Source: Catenovulum sediminis (GTDB taxonomy: Bacteria > Pseudomonadota > Gammaproteobacteria > Enterobacterales > Alteromonadaceae). Taken from it: a DNA stretch of 64,000 nt. This document shows positions 25,808 to 33,904 of the stretch, piece by piece. The first letter of the stretch is position 1; each line of letters starts with the position of its first letter. Location: positions 1,054,001-1,118,000 of the forward strand of contig NZ_CP041660.1 of NCBI RefSeq assembly GCF_007289895.1, written 5' to 3'. The notes beneath the pieces were generated by a model, which searched no databases, was not told the DNA's origin, and saw only the letters and a program-made list of their open reading frames with translations. A program made the position numbers and the translations under genes.

Positions 25808-28082
25808 CAAAACCACCAAAAGAATACTACACCGAGTAGAAACCCTTAACCAATTGCAATCAGCCCTAAACCAAAAAGTGGATGGCATTGAAGTCGATGT
25901 ACAACTCACTCGCGACAATAAACTCATTGTATTCTGGGGTAAAGTAGGTTCTACACAGCTTGTCTATGAACTGACTTATCAACAGATTAGTGAACAAATT
26001 AACAGCGAACCATTAATGCTGAGCGAGGTTTTTATATGGTGCAAAAACAAGCTCCTGATTAACTTGGATATCAAAGACTGGTGTGACTGTATCGCAGATT
26101 ATCGACAAACGCTAAGTACGCAATTAATTGCATTGATAAAAAAACATAAAATGCAAAACACTGTTTTGCTAGAGTCTTTTAATCCAGACTATTGCACAAG
26201 CATAACAGCTGCAGCTAAATTGCAAGATGTTGATATTCTTACAGGCTGTGCACTGCACCGAACAGACAGGCCCTGCAGCGTTAAAACAGAGATAACAGCT
26301 GCAAAAGCACGCGGTGTACAATTTATTTTTGTCTATGCTGATCAATTAAATTTCGACATAATTGAACATTGCAAAAACTTAAACCTCAACTTAATTTCAG
26401 AACAATCTGCAGCTCAAAAATTTTACCCTATGCTGGATATGGTAATGTGTGAAAGTCCAATAGCGAACACAGTTGACATAATGCAACTGAGCTACAATGA
26501 TATTTTAGATGGGGCCGCTCCATCCATACGAGATCATTCTATTCGCCACGCGCAAATAGCCACAATAATAGCCAAAGAGCTTAACCTGACTACCAAACAT
26601 ATCAGCACACTGCAACGTATCTGTTGGGCCCATGATATCGGTGGTTTCATGAAAACCGACTACCCAGAGATACATTGCCGTTTACTGCAATGGGAGTTCA
26701 AAGCCTGTCATAGTAATCAGCACGGAGTAAAACCAAGTTACAATCCCAAACTTTGTTACCAACACGCGAACGATAGAATAAAGCAAGGGTTGCGCTCAGA
26801 GCTAACCGCAGAAGAGTTAGCCGATCCCTTTTTACTCTACCAAGAAGAGTTTGCTCTATTAAAAGGCGAACCATTAACGGATATAGAAGCCAAAATGTTG
26901 CATTCTTGGTGGTATCACCCTCTACTCTCTACGCAATTACTCAAACAAAGAAACATAACTTTCGGAGCAGAAATAGAAGCGATAATTCGCTGCAACGAAC
27001 AACCATGGTTGTTTGATACAGATCCGCATATGTTGGCACTGAGAAACAATATGCACGATTTTTCGCTTACCGAATTGCGGCTTTTTTTGGCTATTGTAAG
27101 GGCCTGTGACATCTTAGAAAACGGAAACAATAAATACCGACGAGAAGTGTTGAGAGGCGTCAATGTTGAGGACTTTCAAACGACTTTAGCATTTATGCGA
27201 TACAAATTCGAACTGGATAAACTGAACGACAATATCCACGTCGTTGATATTTTAGAAAAACTTATGCAAAAACGCTCACCTGAGTTAATTTCTGTTGTTT
27301 CTGCCGCCAGAGAATCAAATACACGACTCCCAGGTGACGAGGTCAAACCCAGCTCCTCTGCTTATAACAGCCAGCAAAACAAATCAAGGACACTTGAGCA
27401 GTACGAAATTAAGAATATAAATAACAAACTGAAAAATATTGAAGTGATCTTGTTTGATATGGATGGCACCCTGATTAAAAGTGATCACTTGGCCGAATTG
27501 GCAATCAAACAGGTCATGCACTCTCTGAATATAGATATAACAGGTTTAGATTTAAAATTTTGCCATGGTAAAACGTGGTCACTAATTGCGCAAAATCTAC
27601 ACCAGTTTTATCCAGAGATTCATTGTACTAGCTTAGAAAATATCCTGTTAGATGCCTTTGATAGTCTATTCTTATCACAGAAACCAATTTATATGCAAGG
27701 CATTGATAAATTTATAAAAAAGCTATCAAATACTCACCGGATGGCTATCGTCACCGCGGCACATAAAGCAGCGGTAGAACATGTATTAAAACATGCAAAT
27801 TTTGCGAATGAGATTTACTTTTACATCTGCGATGAACATGTAACAGAATCTAAACCCAGTCCTGAATGCTACCTTAAAGCAGCACAAACTTTCGACGTAT
27901 CGCCTGAACAATGTTTGGTTTTTGAAGACAGTGTGTCTGGTTTACAAGCAGCACAAGCAGCTGGCATGAAAAGCATTGCAGTATTGGGCGATAACCTCGA
28001 TGCTCCGACAGGAAAATATCTAAATGTAATTCGCAATTTTGAAAGTTTAGAGCATGAATTTTTTCAAGCTTTAAAAGATTAA
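25800..28082 (+). CDS. Trifunctional fusion: GDPD/PLC-like phosphodiesterase, HD domain and HAD phosphatase
   Basis: This 760-aa protein has three parts. Residues about 8-220 resemble glycerophosphodiester phosphodiesterase-like TIM barrels (ILHRVETLNQLQ, VDGIEVDVQLTRDNKLIVF, LINLDIKDW), although the second HN motif is not obvious. Residues about 235-500 form an HD-type metal-dependent phosphohydrolase (RDHSIRHAQIA, CWAHDIGG). Residues about 540-755 form a beta-phosphoglucomutase-like HAD hydrolase with motif I DMDGTL, the later lysine in ESKPSPECY and FEDSVSGLQAAQAAG. All three act on phosphate esters. The listed start is GTG/ATT-proximal and overlaps the upstream gene by 8 bp. It is the last gene of the operon, before the terminator at 28087-28122. 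The combination is one I do not know. Confidence 0.75.
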   Translation: MIDKTTKRILHRVETLNQLQSALNQKVDGIEVDVQLTRDNKLIVFWGKVGSTQLVYELTYQQISEQINSEPLMLSEVFIWCKNKLLINLDIKDWCDCIADYRQTLSTQLIALIKKHKMQNTVLLESFNPDYCTSITAAAKLQDVDILTGCALHRTDRPCSVKTEITAAKARGVQFIFVYADQLNFDIIEHCKNLNLNLISEQSAAQKFYPMLDMVMCESPIANTVDIMQLSYNDILDGAAPSIRDHSIRHAQIATIIAKELNLTTKHISTLQRICWAHDIGGFMKTDYPEIHCRLLQWEFKACHSNQHGVKPSYNPKLCYQHANDRIKQGLRSELTAEELADPFLLYQEEFALLKGEPLTDIEAKMLHSWWYHPLLSTQLLKQRNITFGAEIEAIIRCNEQPWLFDTDPHMLALRNNMHDFSLTELRLFLAIVRACDILENGNNKYRREVLRGVNVEDFQTTLAFMRYKFELDKLNDNIHVVDILEKLMQKRSPELISVVSAARESNTRLPGDEVKPSSSAYNSQQNKSRTLEQYEIKNINNKLKNIEVILFDMDGTLIKSDHLAELAIKQVMHSLNIDITGLDLKFCHGKTWSLIAQNLHQFYPEIHCTSLENILLDAFDSLFLSQKPIYMQGIDKFIKKLSNTHRMAIVTAAHKAAVEHVLKHANFANEIYFYICDEHVTESKPSPECYLKAAQTFDVSPEQCLVFEDSVSGLQAAQAAGMKSIAVLGDNLDAPTGKYLNVIRNFESLEHEFFQALKD

Positions 28083-28086
28083 ATGC

Positions 28087-28122
28087 AAAAGGGGCAGTAT
28101 GACTGCCCCTTTTGTTTGTTTT
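28087..28122 (+). terminator. Intrinsic terminator, probably bidirectional
   Basis: A stem AAAAGGGGCAGT / ACTGCCCCTTTT (loop about 3-4 nt) is followed by T-rich sequence on both strands. It closes the plus-strand operon (stop 28082) and can also serve the minus-strand lipoprotein gene that ends at 28152. Confidence 0.85.
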
Positions 28123-28151
28123 TGCTCAGTTGAAACTGAACGGTTTAAAAA

Positions 28152-29156
28152 TTAGTAGAAGTAAATATTATCCAGATAAACCGCATCGCTGGTAGAGCCC
28201 CACAACTGCACACCTAACTGGCTTAATGTTGCCGGATCAAAGTTTCCAGTTGGATCTGTCAGTTGATCAAATGGTATCTCGACCGTCACCCATTGGTCTG
28301 TTGTAACAGTACCCATGGTATAGATACCTGGGCCACTTGCAGAGACCAATTGAATGACCGATTGCGACACACCTGTCGTTGCATACATATCAAAACGGAA
28401 GCCGGTTTGAGCGGATGCATCTAACACGACACCATCAAGCACACCATACTGAATCCCAGTTACGCCGCCTTCAGTACCTTCTGGTATTATCTGTAATTTA
28501 GCGACTTTATCACCGCTTAAGTCAATTTCTGAAAAAATAGGTGCATTCCACCAGTTATCAGACCAATAGGTAATTGCGCGATCAACAGACAAGGCATCGC
28601 TATACAAAACTAAAGCCTGATCATCTGTCTGTGCCGGATCTGGCGCTGCTGTCGCAGGTCCTGGATTGCTCGCTTTTAAAGTAAATGACATACTGCTGTC
28701 CGCGCCCAATAACGAATGCGCTTGTTTGGCAGTGCCATAACCATCGGCTTCGACCAGAATACTGTAATCACCTTCCGCCAATGTTAAGACAGCAGAGCCT
28801 GTAGCATCTGTTGAGGCTGATTGAGGCCCAGCGCTAACCGTTGCATTGACAATTGGATTACCCTGCTCGTCTTCAACCGTTGTGGTTAAATCATAGGTAA
28901 TTGCTTCACCAGAGAAATATATGTTATCGATATAAACTGATTTGCCTGAAGTACCCCAAAGTTGAATACCAATTGAGGTTAAAGTAGAGGGTGTTAACAC
29001 GCCGTCACCTTCCCCGTCTGCATCGATTAAATCTGAATATGGAATTGAGAAACTCGTCCACTGCTCTGCCGTTGGATTATCTAAAATCTGTTTTGCAACA
29101 CCATTGCTGGATATTAATTGTAATTCAACTTTAGAAATTCCCGGCTCAACATACAA
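28152..29156 (-). CDS. Surface lipoprotein, C-terminal part with repeated beta-sandwich modules (frameshifted fragment)
   Basis: This is the C-terminal section of a gene that starts at 30493. It holds the end of one beta-sandwich module (EQWTSFSIPYSDL, YIDNIYF), a carboxypeptidase-regulatory-like repeat (QGNPIVNATVSAG), and a second complete module (RAITYWSDNWWNAP, DQWVTVEIPFDQL, YLDNIYFY). The same module opens as SYIGVWRADWWNAP in the N-terminal fragment. The frame is lost at CCCC 29230-29233 (plus strand); one added base gives a 780-aa protein and restores GIEGGIAGLEFGFENG. The TTG at 29156 is not a genuine start. The function is probably glycan binding; no catalytic motif is seen. Confidence 0.72.
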   Translation of the reverse strand: MYVEPGISKVELQLISSNGVAKQILDNPTAEQWTSFSIPYSDLIDADGEGDGVLTPSTLTSIGIQLWGTSGKSVYIDNIYFSGEAITYDLTTTVEDEQGNPIVNATVSAGPQSASTDATGSAVLTLAEGDYSILVEADGYGTAKQAHSLLGADSSMSFTLKASNPGPATAAPDPAQTDDQALVLYSDALSVDRAITYWSDNWWNAPIFSEIDLSGDKVAKLQIIPEGTEGGVTGIQYGVLDGVVLDASAQTGFRFDMYATTGVSQSVIQLVSASGPGIYTMGTVTTDQWVTVEIPFDQLTDPTGNFDPATLSQLGVQLWGSTSDAVYLDNIYFY

Positions 29157-29215
29157 ATCAAAATTCCAGTTTGTTTTGGCAGAAGCGTCTAACGGACCAT
29201 TTTCAAAGCCAAATT

Positions 29216-30493
29216 CTAGGCCTGCAATTCCCCTTCGATACCGCCATCGGTAATAGTATATTTTGCAAGGTAATCACCGTTAATATCAATTTCTTGATAC
29301 ATTGGTGCATTCCACCAATCCGCTCGCCATACACCTATGTAACTATCCAAAACTAAACTATCACTGTATAAAACAATCGCTTCATCTTCTGCCAACATTG
29401 GAGGGGCAGGCGCGGCAACATCTAATTCATTTTCATCAACAACTTCCATGATCGTAAAATATAAATCTGACATTAGGATAGTGGTGCCAGCATCTCCCAT
29501 AAAATCTAGCGCAAACCAAGTCATATCGCTAAAATCTGGTAGCGGCACTGCCATCTCAATCCAACCGTTATCCAGCGGCTCACCACTCGTTAGGTTATAA
29601 GTTACTTTTGATTCAGCTTGTGTCGCACTTTGCACAAAGACCTGTACAGCATCAAACGAATCCGTTTTCACTTTAAATTTTGCATGTGTGTGCAGAGAAA
29701 TATCTATGCTGTTTTCTGCAGTATTACCCCAAGCAATAACACTGCCCCAACTATCACTTTTTGAAATTTCTAGCGCTCGAGCATAAGTATCATCGGTTGG
29801 TTGATCAGTGTATACAGTGCCAGTGCCCCATGTATCCCCCCAGAATTCAAAAGAAAACGAAGCGTCATTTTCAGAGTGGAAGAGAAACGCATCGTCACTC
29901 GCTGGCATTTCATCTGGCGCTTCAACATAAATAGTACGCACGACAGACGTTTCATTACCGGCTAAGTCTTTAGCTGTATAGGTCAGTATATATGTGCCAG
30001 CTGTTGTGGTATCGACTTCGCCTGTGACAACAACATTGATATCGCTGTCGGTATCATCAAAAGCGATTGCACCTTGGTCTGTGTAGATGTCGCCCACTTC
30101 AAGGGTGACGCTGGCATCACCATTTAACTCAATGGTAGGGGGTGTTTGATCTACAATAACAGATTCGACAACGACCGTGCGCGTGACAGAAGTTTGATTA
30201 CCGGCACTGTCGACAGCCAAATAAGTAATGGTATAGGTACCGTCAGTATCAGTATCAACCATACCGCTTATTTCAATCGATATATCGCCATCGACATCAT
30301 CATATGCTGACGCGCCGGGATCTTGAAAGTCATCACCAACAGCCAAATAGACGGTTGATTCACCATGCAAACTGACAACGGGCGCGATATTATCTTGCGT
30401 ATCGTTATCTTGTTCATCATTCAAATCTAGGTCGATACAACCGGCAGAGGCAACCGCTAGTGGTAGCATGCTATAGCGAATTAGTTTTTTCAT
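29216..30493 (-). CDS. Surface lipoprotein, N-terminal part with Ig-like (DUF5011-type) repeats
   Basis: The protein opens with a lipoprotein signal (MKKLIRYSMLPLAVASAGC, Cys19). Two Ig-like repeats of the DUF5011/HYR type follow (GDDFQDPGASAYDDVDGDIS and GDIYTDQGAIAFDDTDSDIN, each with GTYTITY or GTYILTY). A beta-sandwich module (FKVKTDSFDAVQVFV, GWIEMAVPLPDF, MSDLYF) and the start of another (VWRADWWNAP) complete the fragment. It then goes out of frame near 29230. The layout of lipid anchor, Ig-like stalk and glycan-binding-like head resembles surface glycan-binding proteins. A LacI-type palindrome at 30544-30557 lies about 50 bp upstream, tying it to the glucan locus. The ligand is unknown. 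Confidence 0.75.
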   Translation of the reverse strand: MKKLIRYSMLPLAVASAGCIDLDLNDEQDNDTQDNIAPVVSLHGESTVYLAVGDDFQDPGASAYDDVDGDISIEISGMVDTDTDGTYTITYLAVDSAGNQTSVTRTVVVESVIVDQTPPTIELNGDASVTLEVGDIYTDQGAIAFDDTDSDINVVVTGEVDTTTAGTYILTYTAKDLAGNETSVVRTIYVEAPDEMPASDDAFLFHSENDASFSFEFWGDTWGTGTVYTDQPTDDTYARALEISKSDSWGSVIAWGNTAENSIDISLHTHAKFKVKTDSFDAVQVFVQSATQAESKVTYNLTSGEPLDNGWIEMAVPLPDFSDMTWFALDFMGDAGTTILMSDLYFTIMEVVDENELDVAAPAPPMLAEDEAIVLYSDSLVLDSYIGVWRADWWNAPMYQEIDINGDYLAKYTITDGGIEGELQA

Positions 30494-30543
30494 TGGACAT
30501 CCTGTAATTTTTCTATTTATAAAATGCAGGCAATTGGCCTAAT

Positions 30544-30557
30544 TGTTAGCGCTTACA
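30544..30557. promoter_or_regulatory. LacI-type operator upstream of surface lipoprotein
   Basis: TGTTAGCGCTTACA is a nearly perfect palindrome 51 bp before the start codon and matches the shared consensus. Confidence 0.6.
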
Positions 30558-30715
30558 CAAAAATGTAAGTGAATTGTTATTGTAATGTTTTGGCGAGATT
30601 TATATATATTTAGCTGTCCAACCTACCGCACGAAAAAACCGTTTGGTCGAATCCAATAAAAATAGCGGCGATAAGTTGGTGTTAAGCAAATGCGAGAGGC
30701 ATTAAGTGAGAGGTG

Positions 30716-32953
30716 TTATGTGTGAGATAGCAATGAAAAATCGATTTTCTTCTGCTGTGTATCAACCTGTCGCAATACAACGACAACCTTATCTCCCATT
30801 GCGAAATTGAGTCGGCCACAGGTTAATTGTAATTTCTCTGCATCATAATGGCATTTATGTTGATTCAAACTGGAAAGCGGAATCAAGCCTTCAATGTGAC
30901 TATCATCCAAAGTGACAAAAAGACCGAAGTTAGTTACGCCACTAATGGTTGCATTAAATTGATTGCCGATGAACTGTTGCATGTATTGACACTTTAATGC
31001 AGCCGCAACTTCACGGCTCACGTCCTCTGCTTGTCGAGATTGATTAGAGCAATGTTTACTGAGTTGCGCTATGACAGATGCGCTATATGGATAACCATTT
31101 CTTTCAAGGTCTTTTGTAGCTGATTTACCTCCGGTGAGTACATTAAATATACGGGAAATTCGGCTATCTTTACCACTTCGAATTTTTGCTCGAATCGCAC
31201 GATGCGTTAGTAAATCAGGGTAACGCCTAATGGGTGATGTAAAATGTGCATAAGTTTCATAGGCTAATCCAAAATGCCCTTGATTATCTGCTGAGTACTC
31301 AGCTTGGCTTTGAGAGCGCAATAATAAAGTGCGTATGACACTGGCGTCATCACGATGCTTAATCTTATTAAGCAGCTCATTATAATGGTGACTCGATGGT
31401 TTTTCAGCGCCACCTAAGGCCAACCCTTTTTGTGCTAAATAAGCGCGCAACGCGGTTAATTTCTTTTGTTGCGGGCCAGCATGAACACGAAACAAGCTTG
31501 GGATTTTATGCTGAGCTAAAAATTTCCCGGCGGCAACATTGGCGCATAACATAAACGCTTCAATCATCCGGTGCGCATCGTTACGCTGTATCGTATCGAT
31601 TTTCACTATCTTGCGATTTTTATTCAGCTTTAGTGTCGTTTCTTTTGTTTCAAATTCAATCGCACCGCGCTGCTGACGAACCGCCGAAAGCTGCAGGTAA
31701 AGTGCATGTAGGTTTTTAAGGTGCGTTGCAATGACGGGCATTGACTCAATCACTTTTTTGCTCGTTTTGGATTGAGGATTCACTAAAATCGCGTTTGCTT
31801 GCGGATATGTCAACCTAGCGTGTGAACGAATCAGCCCTTCGATAAACTCAGATCGCAACACATTCCCTTTATCGTCAATCGTCATCTCACAGACTAAAAC
31901 CAATCGATCTTGATGTGGATTGAGTGAGCACAAACCATTGGATAGAGACTCAGGCAGCATTGGAATCACTTGTCCCGGGCAATAAATAGAAGTCGCGCGG
32001 CTTTGCGCTTCGACGTCTAAACAATCCCCCGGTTTTACATAATGTGATACATCGGCAATCGCCACCCAAAGTCGCCAGCCACCCGAGGCGACTTGCTGAC
32101 AATACACTGCATCATCAAAATCTTTTGCATCGGCACCATCTATTGTCACAAATGGCAAACTACGAAAATCCGTTCTAGAAACCATATCTTTGCTCGCCAC
32201 TGCGTGACCGAAAGTCTTAGCATGTTGCAATAATTGGGTATCCCATTTTTCGGTCAACCCGTATTTGCGCAGCGCTAATTTAGTTTCCATCCCAATAGAT
32301 TGTGGCGCACCTAACACCTCGGTTATTTTAACTAAAGTCGTCTGCCGGAAATTAGGGTATTGAATAATACGGGTATTAACATATTCACCCGGTTTGGCGG
32401 ACATTAATTGCTGTTTATCAACTTGTATTGATTGCCAAAGTTTGACGTTGTCTGATTGCAAAAAGTAGTTTTCGCCCTGTTTTTTGAGCTTACCTACCAC
32501 TTCAACTGTATTGCGCTCAAGGACTTTAATCAGTTTATGGACCGCACGTTTATGCTCATCATTCGTGCCTTGCAAAACTTGTACAAGGTCACCATCAAAA
32601 ACATGGGTTAACTGATTCTTAGGTAAAAATAAATCTTTTTCGCTCGCGCTGTGGCTGACAAATCCAAAACCATCAGGATGGATCTTGATGACGCCAGTGA
32701 CTAAAGCATCTGCTGCGATTAACTGGTAGCCGTAATTGCGGGTAAAGCTGAGTTGTCCATCTCTTTCCATCGCGCGTAAACGCCGTCTAAGTGCTTCCTT
32801 TTGCTCTGGTGCTAAGTCTAGCGCTTGTGCTATCTGTTCACGGTTTAGATATTGTTTCATCTTACCGAATAAACTTAGAATAAATTCTCGACCAGGGATT
32901 GGGTTTTCATAGGTAGTTAAGTTGGATGGTTGTGCGGTTGGGTTATAATTCAT
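30716..32953 (-). CDS. rnr: Ribonuclease R (RNB-family 3'-5' exoribonuclease)
   Basis: The 745-aa protein shows the RNase R order: an N-terminal winged HTH (about 30-90, LNREQIAQALDL), cold-shock domains (HPDGFGFVSHS), the RNB catalytic domain with ADAKDFDDAVYC (about residue 280), whose aspartates bind Mg2+, and a C-terminal S1 domain (ISGVTNFGLFVTLDDSHIEG). It degrades structured RNA processively from the 3' end. It lies 130 bp downstream of the terminator of a cold-shock gene, which fits the known cold-linked role of RNase R. The usual rlmB partner is not adjacent. AAGAGCG precedes the ATG. Confidence 0.92.
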   Translation of the reverse strand: MNYNPTAQPSNLTTYENPIPGREFILSLFGKMKQYLNREQIAQALDLAPEQKEALRRRLRAMERDGQLSFTRNYGYQLIAADALVTGVIKIHPDGFGFVSHSASEKDLFLPKNQLTHVFDGDLVQVLQGTNDEHKRAVHKLIKVLERNTVEVVGKLKKQGENYFLQSDNVKLWQSIQVDKQQLMSAKPGEYVNTRIIQYPNFRQTTLVKITEVLGAPQSIGMETKLALRKYGLTEKWDTQLLQHAKTFGHAVASKDMVSRTDFRSLPFVTIDGADAKDFDDAVYCQQVASGGWRLWVAIADVSHYVKPGDCLDVEAQSRATSIYCPGQVIPMLPESLSNGLCSLNPHQDRLVLVCEMTIDDKGNVLRSEFIEGLIRSHARLTYPQANAILVNPQSKTSKKVIESMPVIATHLKNLHALYLQLSAVRQQRGAIEFETKETTLKLNKNRKIVKIDTIQRNDAHRMIEAFMLCANVAAGKFLAQHKIPSLFRVHAGPQQKKLTALRAYLAQKGLALGGAEKPSSHHYNELLNKIKHRDDASVIRTLLLRSQSQAEYSADNQGHFGLAYETYAHFTSPIRRYPDLLTHRAIRAKIRSGKDSRISRIFNVLTGGKSATKDLERNGYPYSASVIAQLSKHCSNQSRQAEDVSREVAAALKCQYMQQFIGNQFNATISGVTNFGLFVTLDDSHIEGLIPLSSLNQHKCHYDAEKLQLTCGRLNFAMGDKVVVVLRQVDTQQKKIDFSLLSHT

Positions 32954-33081
32954 AAAACGCTCTTATAGCCGCCCATCGCTTTGTCTGTGTATCTTCGAAC
33001 TAGGAATATAATTAATATCAATATAAGAAAATGAGGATAAAGCACTTGGCGGGACTGACTTTACTTGTGAGTCAGTATAGT

Positions 33082-33108
33082 AAAAAAAGAGCCGCAATGA
33101 GGCGGCTC
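33082..33108 (-). terminator. Intrinsic terminator after cold-shock gene
   Basis: A GAGCCGCC/GGCGGCTC-type stem (33089-33108) is followed in the minus direction by seven T. It lies 34 bp after the csp stop. Confidence 0.9.
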
Positions 33109-33141
33109 AGATAAACGGGTTAAGCTAACAATAACATCGTT

Positions 33142-33351
33142 TTAGATACAAACAATGTTTTCTGCTTGTGGGCCTTTTGCACCCTGAGAAACTTTAAACT
33201 CAACACTTTGGCCTTCAGCCAAAGTTTTAAAACCGTCGCTCATAATAGCACTGAAATGGGCAAAAACATCAGGACCTGATTTTTGCTCGATAAAACCAAA
33301 GCCTTTTGACTCATTAAACCACTTTACTGTACCAGTTGTTGTATTAGACAT
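33142..33351 (-). CDS. Cold-shock protein, CspA family
   Basis: The 69-aa single-domain OB-fold protein carries RNP1 (KGFGFI) and RNP2 (DVFAHFSAI), starts [16 protein letters not shown] and ends [10 protein letters not shown], all standard for CspA-family RNA chaperones. AGGA lies 9 nt before the ATG. A strong terminator follows. Several paralogues are normal in these bacteria, so no specific symbol is assigned. Its position beside RNase R suggests both serve low-temperature RNA metabolism. Confidence 0.95.
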   Translation of the reverse strand: MSNTTTGTVKWFNESKGFGFIEQKSGPDVFAHFSAIMSDGFKTLAEGQSVEFKVSQGAKGPQAENIVCI

Positions 33352-33553
33352 AATAGATATCCTAAAAAATAAAAAAATAATGTGCCTGAAAAATCAGACG
33401 AAAAAGCAGGAAGAAAACAAGTATTTAATGAGGATAACGCGAAGAATTATTACTAATACACCGAGGAACATACAAATAAACAGGGCTTTCTCTCAAGCCA
33501 GAAACGCAGCTTAACAGTAACTAGCGGCACAAAGCAAGGTTTTATTTTTTTAA

Positions 33554-33823
33554 TATATACCCAAGCGACTTGAAGATGCATGTTTCAGAGCTATCACAGC
33601 GTTTTTAGTACAAGGCATGTTAATGAAGTAATGTAGGCACCTTTCAAATTAACATAACGCGGTAATAGAAACGCTGTGAAGCTCCCAAAGGGCAAGGCTA
33701 AAAAGCATTTATACTGCGTTATTGATTTTGAAAAGGGATTACCATTATCTTCAATCAATGCCTTGTCTAAATGCTTTTTATCTCTTGCTGAAATCTCGCA
33801 TATTCAAGTAGTTTGGGTATATA
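33554..33823. mobile_element. MITE-like element, 270 bp
   Basis: The element is bounded by imperfect terminal inverted repeats of about 35 bp. The left end begins TATATACCCAAGCGACTTGA; the right end, inverted, reads TATATACCCAAACTACTTGA, and both continue into ATGC and TTTCAG. A 65-aa ORF inside (from 33676) has no recognised domain and is probably not a gene. The element fills the 553-bp gap between csp (33351) and the GH17-like gene (33904). The first 200 bp of the gap hold the csp leader and nothing else I can identify. Confidence 0.65.
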
Positions 33824-33904
33824 AAATGTATTTTCTCAGCGTGCCATTACAGCTATTAGCACCAGGGCGTTAAAAAGGTACGGCAAGATAAAACGACCTA
33901 GTTT

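Noticed and set aside
33676-33873. 65-aa plus-strand ORF
   Set aside because: It lies almost wholly within the MITE-like element and runs through the terminal repeat; no domain or convincing ribosome-binding site.
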